Source of the DNA: DATBFX01 sp036558305
GTDB taxonomy: Bacteria > Chloroflexota > Chloroflexia > Thermomicrobiales > UBA6265
Direction of reading: 5' to 3'
DNA: 44,004 nucleotides
Assembly (NCBI GenBank): GCA_036558305.1
Contig: DATBFX010000446.1
Location: forward strand, 1-44,004
The position numbers and the translations under genes are program-made. The notes beneath the pieces were generated by a model. The model was not told the origin of the DNA and made no database searches. It saw nothing but the letters and a program-made list of their open reading frames with translations. Positions 33,183-40,038 of this stretch are shown here, piece after piece. Each line of letters opens with the position of its first letter. The stretch's first letter is position 1.

Positions 33183-34028
33183 TTACGCGGCCAGGCGCGT
33201 CCAGGCAGTACCCTGGATTGGGCCGACGACCAGACCGTCGATCGCCCGCGCTTCGGCTAGGAGCCGCTCTTCGAGCGTGTCGATCCCGACCTCGTCGCGG
33301 GTTGCCAAACCGAATCGCTCGATCAGCGGCAAGCAGGTCCGCGCCGTTTCCGCGAACAGCCGCTGCATCTCCGGCGCCTCACCGGCGCCGATCATGGGAT
33401 CAAGGCGAACGAACGGACCCGGTAGACCGGCCTCGCGGAATACGGGGTAGAGGCGCAGACCGAACTCCATGTCGACACCGGCCCTTCGCAGCGACTCGAT
33501 CGTCCAGGTGAACACGCGCTCGAAGAGGGGCCGGTGGGGCAGGGTAGTCGGCGGCAGGAAGTGGTATTCCAGAAAGGCCAGCACGCCGCCGGGAGGGACA
33601 ACGCCGGCCAGTTGCCGCAGTGCGTGGACCGGATTCGGCTGGTGCATCAGGACCAAGCGACCGACGACCGCATCGACGGCGAGGCCGCTCAGCTCGTTGA
33701 TGTCGGTCGCTACCGTTTCGATCTGCCGGTGTCCCCGCTCGATCGCACGGCTCCGGACCGTCGCCAGCATCTCCGGCGAACGGTCGACCGCGACGACCGA
33801 CCCGCTCGGGCCGACGAGGTCGGCGACGAGGAGGGTGACCTCGCCCGTGCCGCAGCCGGCGTCGAGGACGCGCATGCCGGGGCCGATGCCGGCCTCGCGG
33901 AACAACCGCTCGGTCGCGGGTTGCAGCATCGCCGCCTGCGTGTCGAGCCGTTCGCGCTCCCGTTGCGCGTCACCGAGGTGGTAGGCGCCGGTGGCCGATG
34001 CGCGCTCCCGCTGAAGTGTCGTCGCCAA
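33183..34028 (-). CDS. Class I SAM-dependent methyltransferase
   Basis: The 281-residue protein has the SAM-binding motif VLDAGCGTGEVTLLVADLVG, acidic loop VVAVDRSPEML, VATDINEL and a post-motif strand VPPGGVLAFLEYHF. It methylates an unknown small molecule; the C-terminal half contains a substrate lid. The start is TTG 34028: AAGGAGG lies exactly 7 nt upstream and no better start exists nearby. Cytoplasmic. A terminator follows. The neighbours, a truncated cupin copy and a repeat element, give no hint of pathway. Confidence 0.88.
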   Translation of the reverse strand: MATTLQRERASATGAYHLGDAQRERERLDTQAAMLQPATERLFREAGIGPGMRVLDAGCGTGEVTLLVADLVGPSGSVVAVDRSPEMLATVRSRAIERGHRQIETVATDINELSGLAVDAVVGRLVLMHQPNPVHALRQLAGVVPPGGVLAFLEYHFLPPTTLPHRPLFERVFTWTIESLRRAGVDMEFGLRLYPVFREAGLPGPFVRLDPMIGAGEAPEMQRLFAETARTCLPLIERFGLATRDEVGIDTLEERLLAEARAIDGLVVGPIQGTAWTRLAA

Positions 34029-34168
34029 AACGTTGCCTCCTTCGTGTTCGCCACCGTCGACCGTTGAATCGCCGTCTCCAGGCGAGACGATCCGGTCGAC
34101 GACACGGCGATGCTAGAGGCGCACGCTGTGGATGACATCGGCACGTTTGCCTATTCGCGCCGTGGTGG

Positions 34169-34411
34169 TCAGTCCGGGCGGGCGCCGGCAGGGGCGGGCG
34201 GCTTGTTCTCGCGCTCGTGCCGGTGGTACTCGCCGGTGTGGGTGATGGCGATGCGGATGGCCGGGCGGTCGCCGTGGACCTGGATCCAGTGGAAGGTGTT
34301 GGCCGGGGCGAGGATCCAGTCGCCGGCCTTGACGCGGATCGGCTCCGGGTGCCCCTCCAGGGTCCAGGAGAGCTCCCCTTCGTAAATGGACCAGCATTCG
34401 TCTACATAGTG
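34169..34411 (-). pseudogene. 5'-truncated tandem copy of the cupin gene
   Basis: The minus strand encodes YHYVDECWSIYEGELSWTLE, AGDWILAPANTFHWIQVHGD and the same tail (ENKPPAPAGARPD, stop) as the intact cupin gene at 34572-34982. Similarity begins abruptly at about 34411; the first half of the gene is missing and no start with a ribosome-binding site is seen. Several substitutions are conservative, suggesting divergence after a tandem duplication before or after truncation. Confidence 0.8.
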
Positions 34412-34432
34412 ATAACTACCGCACCATAGAAA

Positions 34433-34473
34433 TCGAGCGGCTGCTGACGACGGCGGTCGCGGCGGCCGCTCGA
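34433..34473 (-). terminator. Hairpin downstream of the intact cupin gene
   Basis: TCGAGCGGC (34433-34441) and GCCGCTCGA (34465-34473) form a 9-bp stem. On the minus strand it is followed by TTTCTATG. It lies about 100 nt after the cupin stop, at the border with the truncated copy. Confidence 0.45.
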
Positions 34474-34571
34474 TGAGGCGTTGCGAGTGTCGGGTCGATC
34501 GTCGGTCCGGATGGCTGGCGGGTGCGGTGGGCGCTTCCGACTGTTCGAGTCGGCGGTTCCAGCGCGGCCGC

Positions 34572-34982
34572 TCAGTCCGGGCGGGCGCCGGCGGGGGCGG
34601 GCGGTTTGTTCTCCCGGTCGTGCCGGTGGTACTCGCCCAGGTGGCTGATGGCGATGCGGATGGCCGGGCGGTCGCCGTGGACCTGGATCAGGTGGAACGT
34701 GTTGGCCGGCGCCAGGATCCAGTCGCCCGCCTTGACGTGGACCGGTTCGTCGTGCCCCTCCAGCGTCCAGGTAAGCTCGCCCTCGTAGATAAACCAGCAT
34801 TCATCGGCGAAGTGGAAATGCCAGTCGTTCTGGTGCCCTGGCGCTTGGCAGATGGCCACCACCCGGTAGCGGTCGTTCTCCGTCAGGACCTCATGCCACG
34901 GCGGGTCGCCATGGCGGGCCTTCATCTCCTCGACGCTCATCGAGACGCATGCGGGGCTCAAAGCGGCTACCGGATCGGACAT
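34572..34982 (-). CDS. Cupin-domain protein
   Basis: The 136-residue single-domain cupin starts at ATG 34982, with AAGGAGGAG upstream. Cupin motif 1 is NDWHFHFADECWFIYEGELT (two His and a Glu), motif 2 is GDWILAPANTFHLIQVHGD (with His), so a metal site is likely. The C-terminal tail is Pro/Ala-rich (ENKPPAPAGARPD). Small cupins of this kind act as isomerases, dioxygenases or ligand sensors; no substrate can be inferred. A truncated second copy lies directly downstream. Confidence 0.85.
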   Translation of the reverse strand: MSDPVAALSPACVSMSVEEMKARHGDPPWHEVLTENDRYRVVAICQAPGHQNDWHFHFADECWFIYEGELTWTLEGHDEPVHVKAGDWILAPANTFHLIQVHGDRPAIRIAISHLGEYHRHDRENKPPAPAGARPD

Positions 34983-35198
34983 GGTGGTGGTCTCCTCCTT
35001 CGACGCGACCGAGAGCCTGCATCATCGCCGAGGACGGGTTCCTCGGCAATAGCCGGGGCGAACGTCCCGAACAATCGAGGTCGAGACGGTACTGTCGACC
35101 GGACCGGTCGCCGCGGACTAGACTGTGGACAAGAGGTGTGCAGCGGCAGCGACAACCTCCGGGCGGAGGTATTCCGCCTAGTTGGAGGCGAAGCCATC

Positions 35199-35912
35199 AT
35201 GAGCATAGTCGACCCCGATCCTGCTGGGCAGGCTGTCCACCTCTCGCGCGATGAACTCAAGCTCCGCAAGATTGAGGCGTACTACGCGGTCTTGAACGAC
35301 GACCCGGATCTGGTCGCTGAGCTGGCGCGGCTGGCGGCAGAGATGCGTCCCCTATTCGACCGTGGCGTCCTTTCGGTCGAGTACCACCCGGAGGTCGCGG
35401 TATTCGCCCGCAAGTGGGGCCTGCCACGCGACGAGCGCAACCCCGCCTTCGATGGCCGGCACCACCTGGACGTCACCCTGGTGCCTCGGGACGCGCCGCC
35501 ATGCCTTGTGGTAGGGTTTGCCCTTGTCTCGGCCGAGATCAGGGACCTCCCGCCGCCGCCGCCGATCCCGCGTTCCTACAACGCGGCCTCCGCGCGGGAA
35601 CAGAAGGAGGTTCGTCAGCGCATCCGGGACACCATCGCGCACTGCGAAAGCCTGCTGACGCAGATGGACGAATGGGACAAAGAGTCGGGTTTGGTGAAGA
35701 TTCCCTCGCAGCACGTCGACCCAAACGAAATGAGGCGGGTGGCCCGCCGGCTCTACCAGCGGGTCGTCCTCGGATGGCGAGACCCGCAAATCGCCAAAGA
35801 AGGCAACGTGGACGTCCCCACCGTCCGCACGACGGTCCGCAACTGGGCGAAGGACCTCGGCATCGAGGTGCCGAAGTTGCCACCTGGAGCGCCGAAAAAA
35901 CCGATCTGTTGA
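35199..35912 (+). CDS. Unknown protein with C-terminal HTH-like segment
   Basis: The 237-residue protein starts at ATG 35199, with TTGGAGG 10 nt upstream. I do not recognise a family. It has a charged N-terminal helix region (LSRDELKLRKIEAYYAVLND), a middle domain (EVAVFARKWGLP, LVPRDAPPCLVVGFALV), a proline stretch (PPPPPIP), a long helix (AREQKEVRQRIRDTIAHCES) and a C-terminal region (YQRVVLGWRDPQIAKEGNV, PTVRTTVRNWAKDLG) that reads as a helix-turn-helix. It opens the plus-strand accessory module that runs to 38731. An inverted repeat follows at 35974. Confidence 0.6.
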   Translation: MSIVDPDPAGQAVHLSRDELKLRKIEAYYAVLNDDPDLVAELARLAAEMRPLFDRGVLSVEYHPEVAVFARKWGLPRDERNPAFDGRHHLDVTLVPRDAPPCLVVGFALVSAEIRDLPPPPPIPRSYNAASAREQKEVRQRIRDTIAHCESLLTQMDEWDKESGLVKIPSQHVDPNEMRRVARRLYQRVVLGWRDPQIAKEGNVDVPTVRTTVRNWAKDLGIEVPKLPPGAPKKPIC

Positions 35913-35973
35913 TTTCCCATTAGGCACCACGTCAACAATTTATTTTAGCGTGTGCACGTCCTAACCTACGAAC

Positions 35974-35995
35974 GTGATGCATGTTTCTGCATCAC
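35974..35995. promoter_or_regulatory. Perfect 8-bp inverted repeat, possible operator
   Basis: GTGATGCA and TGCATCAC flank TGTTTC. It lies in a locally AT-rich stretch (CAATTTATTTTAGCG at about 35936) 30 nt before a small HTH gene, and related GACGTGATG occurs at 36011. It may be bound by one of the adjacent HTH proteins. Confidence 0.4.
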
Positions 35996-36025
35996 GGCAG
36001 CGTAGCGAAGGGACGTGATGTGACA

Positions 36026-36244
36026 ATGGCGCAACCCAACACTACGGCGGACGCGGCGGCGGAGTTCCGGGCGGAAATAGCTCGACTTAAGGTGCGGGTA
36101 TACGAACTCGCTCCGTTGGTTGGTTTGCATCCCGTCCATCTCGGAGCACTGCTCCGTGGGCGGAAACCGATTACGCCGGACCTCGCGCGACGGATCGCGG
36201 CGGCACTGACCGCGATGCGAGAAGGAAGCCGGTGTGTCAACTAG
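36026..36244 (+). CDS. Small XRE-like helix-turn-helix protein
   Basis: The 72-residue protein starts at ATG 36026 (MAQPNTTADAAAEF). Its core (LKVRVYELAPLVGLHPVHLG, ALLRGRKPITPDLARRIAAA) has the spacing of a Cro/cI-type HTH in which LVGLHPVHLGALLRG is the turn and recognition helix. It probably binds DNA as a dimer; the inverted repeat at 35974-35995 is a candidate site. The ribosome-binding site is modest (GAAGGGA). The next frame starts 11 nt before its stop, suggesting translational coupling. Confidence 0.65.
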   Translation: MAQPNTTADAAAEFRAEIARLKVRVYELAPLVGLHPVHLGALLRGRKPITPDLARRIAAALTAMREGSRCVN

Positions 36245-36569
36245 GCATTCTACACCTGCGGGTGTCTCGATTAGCTTCGTTTACGAAAACGACCTTGGAG
36301 CTGGCGCCGATGTGCTTGTCGCCGTGTTGCGCCGGGCCAAGTGCCGCCAGCTCGACGAGGACACGCTGGCCGACCAGCCAAATACCTACGCGATTGAGGA
36401 CCTCCCGGCGACTGGCACCGAGGCGATGTGGCCGCTCGCCGGTGAGTCGCATCACGACCGTGCCCGCGATCGGCTGGGGCGACCTCCCGCTCGACAACCG
36501 GCACCGCGCCGAACTCATCGCGTCGGCGATTTCTCCGGCCGTCGCTCGGGAAAGCGATTTCTCCAGTAG
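36234..36569 (+). CDS. Hypothetical protein
   Basis: GTG 36234 overlaps the HTH gene and is preceded by GAAGGAAGCC. The first 70 residues look coding (VSISFVYENDLGAGADVLVA, LADQPNTYAIEDLPATGTEA); the C-terminal part (RARDRLGRPPARQPAPRRTH) is Arg/Pro-rich, as out-of-frame GC-rich DNA would be. A second overlapping frame from GTG 36442 then looks more natural. Either these are two overlapping genes or one gene with a frameshift near 36440-36470. Function unknown. Confidence 0.4.
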   Translation: MSTRHSTPAGVSISFVYENDLGAGADVLVAVLRRAKCRQLDEDTLADQPNTYAIEDLPATGTEAMWPLAGESHHDRARDRLGRPPARQPAPRRTHRVGDFSGRRSGKRFLQ

Positions 36570-36678
36570 CAAGACGAACAGCGAGGTTGATTGCATGGTG
36601 TCCGCCGCGGCGCTACGCCTCGTGCGCGGCCTCCTCGTTCGAATGGTGAACCGTGCCGGTCGGAAGGACGCCCGATAG
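36442..36678 (+). CDS. Hypothetical small protein or frameshifted continuation
   Basis: From GTG 36442 this frame gives about 78 residues: VSRITTVPAIGWGDLPLDNR, HRAELIASAISPAVARESDF, SSSKTNSEVDCMVSAAALRL. Its composition is more protein-like than that of the overlapping frame. It could be a separate coupled gene or the 3' part of the gene at 36234 after a frameshift. No family recognised. Confidence 0.3.
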   Translation: MSRITTVPAIGWGDLPLDNRHRAELIASAISPAVARESDFSSSKTNSEVDCMVSAAALRLVRGLLVRMVNRAGRKDAR

Positions 36679-36763
36679 TGCAAGTCGGACCGACCGCGGA
36701 TCGACCGGAAGGCAAGTAACCCCGTCACCGGGTGGTGGACCGTTGTCAGCGGCAGAGACAGCG

Positions 36764-37660
36764 ATGACAAAACCTCGGCGACCGACCGCGCTGACTGCTC
36801 GGTGCCCCCACGTACTCCTTGCCGAAGCGCTACGGAGGGGCTTGAAGCATCCGCTACGCGTTTGGCTTCTGGTCCGTGCCGCCGACCCCGAAGGCCCTGG
36901 GCACATCCGCCGCGATGCTGCCGTCGACCTCCTGCGCTCGTTAGGACTCTCGCGGGGCGCGGCCTATGCCTGGATCAGCAGCCTGGAAAGGAGCGACTTC
37001 GCATCGGCCCGACGGACGAAGTTCGGCGATGCCGTCGTCGTGCTTTCGTCGTACGTCGAACTGGGTGAAGTCTTCGGCGTCGACCCCAACGGCCAGTTCC
37101 TGCGGTTTTCCGCACGTCCGCTGTTGGGGCGCCGCTACTTGCGCACCCTGTCGTTGGCCTGCGCGGCCGTCCACGACGGCCGGCCGATCGCGCGCGGAAC
37201 CAGGGCCGAGTTGTACGGACCGAGCCCCAGCACGCAGCGACGCGCGGAACGCGACAGCGGCGCGCAGGTCATCGCCAACTACCGGCGACACCGGCCGTCG
37301 CGGTCCGAAACGCGGTCGGCGTGGTCGCATCCGGCCATCGACGAGCCCGGTGTGTTCGCCGGACGCGACGCCGTTTTCGAACAACTTCCGAACACGACGG
37401 TGCTTCCACAAGGGTTGGTGAACGTGACTAGGCGCCGGCACCTGACCGTAGCAAAGGGGACGGGAAGGACAACGGCAGTGGCGCCGAGGCGGTACCTGGA
37501 GACGGTGCCGCGACCAGGTCGCGTCCGCGGATTCCGGTGGGAACCGGAGCGCGCAGATCCCGACTGTGCCGGCGGACTCGTCGTGCTCGTGCGCCAAGGC
37601 CGCGGCCAGTTCAGGGGCGGCCCGATGGCCTTTTGGGACGACCTCGAGTCGGCACTGTGA
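36764..37660 (+). CDS. Unknown protein, possible winged-helix DNA-binding
   Basis: The 298-residue protein starts at ATG 36764 (MTKPRRPTALTARCPHVLLA). The N-terminal 100 residues include RRDAAVDLLRSLGLSRGAAY followed by AWISSLERSDFASAR, which may be an HTH or winged helix, and then GDAVVVLSSYVELGEVFGV. The rest is Arg-rich (TRRRHLTVAKGTGRTTAVAP) and basic, as expected for a nucleic-acid binder. It could be a plasmid or phage replication or regulatory protein, but I recognise no family. The same-strand neighbours are also unknown accessory genes. Confidence 0.5.
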   Translation: MTKPRRPTALTARCPHVLLAEALRRGLKHPLRVWLLVRAADPEGPGHIRRDAAVDLLRSLGLSRGAAYAWISSLERSDFASARRTKFGDAVVVLSSYVELGEVFGVDPNGQFLRFSARPLLGRRYLRTLSLACAAVHDGRPIARGTRAELYGPSPSTQRRAERDSGAQVIANYRRHRPSRSETRSAWSHPAIDEPGVFAGRDAVFEQLPNTTVLPQGLVNVTRRRHLTVAKGTGRTTAVAPRRYLETVPRPGRVRGFRWEPERADPDCAGGLVVLVRQGRGQFRGGPMAFWDDLESAL

Positions 37661-37692
37661 GCCGTCTACGAATTGACAGCCATCTAGGGGGG

Positions 37693-37840
37693 ATGAGTGA
37701 GGAGAAGAACGGTAGGCCGCAGGAACGGCCCGTGCTCGAAGCAACTCTACAGATTGGCACCACCGAGAGGGATCGATACTGCACAGTACCTGCGATCCTT
37801 GCTTGATGCGGGTTCGGTACGAGCAAGCGGGGCAACGATA
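37693..37840 (+). other. Possible small frameshifted ORF
   Basis: ATG 37693 opens MSEEKNGRPQERPVLEATLQ but stops at 37806. In the neighbouring frame GIDTAQYLRSLLDAGSVRAS looks like the second half of a small ribbon-helix-helix-style protein. A frameshift near 37765 would join them. Weak evidence. Confidence 0.2.
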
Positions 37841-37858
37841 ATGGAGGTAACACAACAC

Positions 37859-38173
37859 ATGGCCTGGGAACGGCGGGCGCGCGGCGGACGGTACTACACC
37901 AGAAGCCAGAAAGTCGCGGGCCGCGTGGTCCGGCAGTACGTGGGCACCGGCTCGCTCGCGGAGTGGGTCGCAGCGCTTGACGAGGAGGATCGCCGCCGGC
38001 GGGAAGAGCTGCGGGCACGCCGGAAGGAGACAGCGGCCGCCTTGGCGGACGTCGACGCGCTCGTGCGCCTCGCCGACCAGGCGGCCGAGCTGGCGACGCG
38101 GGCCGCCCTGCAAGCCGCGGGCTACCGGCAACATCACCGGGGGGAATGGAGGAAGCGACGTGACCGCAGCTAA
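37859..38173 (+). CDS. Small basic protein of unknown function
   Basis: The 104-residue protein starts at ATG 37859 (MAWERRARGGRYYTRSQKVA), with GGAGGT about 10 nt upstream; an ATG at 37841 is also in frame. After a short beta-rich start (RVVRQYVGTGSLAEWVAAL) it becomes a long charged helix (DEEDRRRREELRARRKETAA), probably a coiled coil. I recall similar proteins as hypothetical genes in GC-rich environmental genomes, but know no function. The next gene overlaps its end by 14 nt, so the two are translationally coupled. Confidence 0.6.
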   Translation: MAWERRARGGRYYTRSQKVAGRVVRQYVGTGSLAEWVAALDEEDRRRREELRARRKETAAALADVDALVRLADQAAELATRAALQAAGYRQHHRGEWRKRRDRS

Positions 38174-38731
38174 ACCGAGGACGTTGGCACGGCCGGCCGC
38201 CGCCAGCGACTTGCCGGCCGCGGAGCAAAACCACGACGAGATCAGGGCCTGGCTGGCCGACCTCTTGAAGCGGGCCGATGGGGGGGACGCCGCCGCAGCG
38301 GGCCAGGTGGCCAGGCTCATCGACTTGGCCCCGTGCTTGGAAAAGGTGTTTCCGGGCCTGCAGAAGATGGCGGAGGAGCGGCTCCTCGACGTGGTGGCGT
38401 CCCGGGCATCCGGGAGGCTGGCGACGCGGGAGCACCTGCGACGCGAGGTGGCGGCAGTCCGCGAGGCGATGGCCGGGCCGGCGCCGACGCCGCTGGAAGG
38501 CTGGCCGGCCGCGTCGCCCTCGACTGGCTCAACGCCGCCATCGCGGACCTGCTGCACGCCGAGGCGCTCGCGGCCGGGCATGCCGCGGAGGCCGACAGAC
38601 ACCTGCGGCGGGCGGGGCAGGCGCAGCGGCAACTGCTCCACGCGATCAAGACGCTGGCGACGGTCCGACGCCTGCAGTTACCGGCGGTCCAGGTCAACAT
38701 CGCGGACCAGCAGGTCAATCTCGCGACCTGA
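38160..38731 (+). pseudogene. Unknown helical protein gene with a frameshift
   Basis: GTG 38160 has GGAGG 6 nt upstream and overlaps the preceding gene. The frame encodes LIDLAPCLEKVFPGLQKMAE, LLDVVASRASGRLATREHLR and AGPAPTPLE, then becomes Pro/Ser-rich. In the -1 frame the protein-like sequence resumes near 38505 (LAGRVALDWLNAAIADLLHA, IKTLATVRRLQLPAVQVNIA, DQQVNLAT) to the stop at 38731. A missing base near 38495-38515 explains this; programmed frameshifting is less likely because no slippery heptamer is seen. Its close coupling to the small basic protein suggests they act together. Confidence 0.6.
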
Positions 38732-38744
38732 CCGTCGGATCGGA

Positions 38745-40022
38745 TCAGCGTCTGCCGTTCAGCAGTTCTTCGACATCGGAGCGTGGGATGTTCGGGTGGT
38801 CCCAATTGAAGGCCATCATCAGCGTCCTCGCCGTCTCGATCGCGTGATCTATGCGGCCGGCGGCCCACTCCTCGATCGGCATAACCCGTTCCGAGACGAA
38901 GCTCGGATATCGCGCTACGTATGGACCGCGCAGGTAACGCCCCTGTGCGGATATTAGTTGCCGCCCCTCCATACCAAGCAAATCGAACCGCAGGGTGATC
39001 TGCTCACCCTCGATGCTCAAGGCGGGATAGAGGCGCGCGACGGTATCGATCGCCTGCGTGACATACCCGACGATGCCCTCAATCGTGGCAATCGTTTGCG
39101 GTAGCCGATCCACGTAGGCCACATCCTCCCACATGAGCACTTGCTGAAACAGCAGCCCCGAAGTGCGGAGTTGCCAAAAGCGGTACCTCACCGGGTCGGC
39201 GAGCGTCACACTCGTCTCGATCCCGTCCGCGATGCGGTAAGTGTCCCGTCCCCATTGCGCGAAGAGAAACGGCCAGTCGCGGTACGCGACAGACGCCGTC
39301 TCGATCGCGCGACTCAGTTGCTCGACGGTAAACCGATTCTCCTCGAAGCGCACGGGCCAACTCGTGGTTCGCAGAAAACCCGTGTAGGGCTTCTGGGCAA
39401 ACGGGTAGCGTTCGTGGAAGCGTTCCGTCGCCTCCGTTCGTTGGGCGTCGAACTGTTCGCGATCGCTCGGCGTGGGCGAGATCGTCGCGCCGACGAGGAT
39501 CGTCCGCATCGCCTCCAACATTCGGTCGGAGCGGTTGCGGACGGCCTGATCCAGCATGGCATTCATGTGGTGCGCCGAACCGACCGCGGCGCTCTCGTTG
39601 TTGTCCGTCCGTACGTAGATCGTCGCGGCGCGGAGCACGCCGGGGAAATCGACCTTGCACACGTGCGGCATGTCCGGGAACACGGGAACCTCGATCACGA
39701 CGAACGTGTTCCCCGCGTGCTGCCGTTTGAGTAGCGTCGCGTTGATCGGCGGGTCGGCATACCGGTTGACGAACTGGTTGAGCTTGGTTGTGTCCCAGCC
39801 GGCCAACTCGGCTGCATTGACGCCGATCGGGTCCAAGCCCGACGCTGTTTCCCCCACCCCAATGACCAGGTGGCCACCCATGGTATTCGCCATGGCGAGG
39901 ATGTCTTTCACCAATCCGCAGCACCCGGCTTGATCCGCTTTGGGATTCCAGCCCATCGGTCCCTTGAAGTCGATATCCTTCGCCTCACCGCGGCTTAGGA
40001 GTGTGGCCAGCAGGTGGTCCAT
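38745..40022 (-). CDS. AlbA_2 (Schlafen-type) domain protein
   Basis: The 425-residue protein starts at ATG 40022. The N-terminal 110 residues match the AlbA_2 putative DNA-binding domain: RGEAKDIDFKGPMGW (residues 11-25), AMANTMGGHLVIGVGE, then ATLLKRQHAGNTFVVIEVPV and YVRTDNNESAAVGS. The remaining 280 residues are an unrecognised helical domain (FRFWQL-type aromatic segments, WEDVAYVDRLPQTIATIEGI). It starts 16 nt after the DUF262 gene on the same strand and should be co-transcribed with it. AlbA_2 proteins often sit in defence or regulatory contexts, so a partner role with the DUF262 protein is inferred. Confidence 0.75.
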   Translation of the reverse strand: MDHLLATLLSRGEAKDIDFKGPMGWNPKADQAGCCGLVKDILAMANTMGGHLVIGVGETASGLDPIGVNAAELAGWDTTKLNQFVNRYADPPINATLLKRQHAGNTFVVIEVPVFPDMPHVCKVDFPGVLRAATIYVRTDNNESAAVGSAHHMNAMLDQAVRNRSDRMLEAMRTILVGATISPTPSDREQFDAQRTEATERFHERYPFAQKPYTGFLRTTSWPVRFEENRFTVEQLSRAIETASVAYRDWPFLFAQWGRDTYRIADGIETSVTLADPVRYRFWQLRTSGLLFQQVLMWEDVAYVDRLPQTIATIEGIVGYVTQAIDTVARLYPALSIEGEQITLRFDLLGMEGRQLISAQGRYLRGPYVARYPSFVSERVMPIEEWAAGRIDHAIETARTLMMAFNWDHPNIPRSDVEELLNGRR

Positions 40023-40038
40023 CGTCTCGCCACGGGGG

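Noticed and set aside
36764..37660. Assignment as a plasmid replication initiator
   Set aside because: The basic composition and a possible HTH are compatible, but no Rep motif, iteron array or AT-rich origin is visible nearby.
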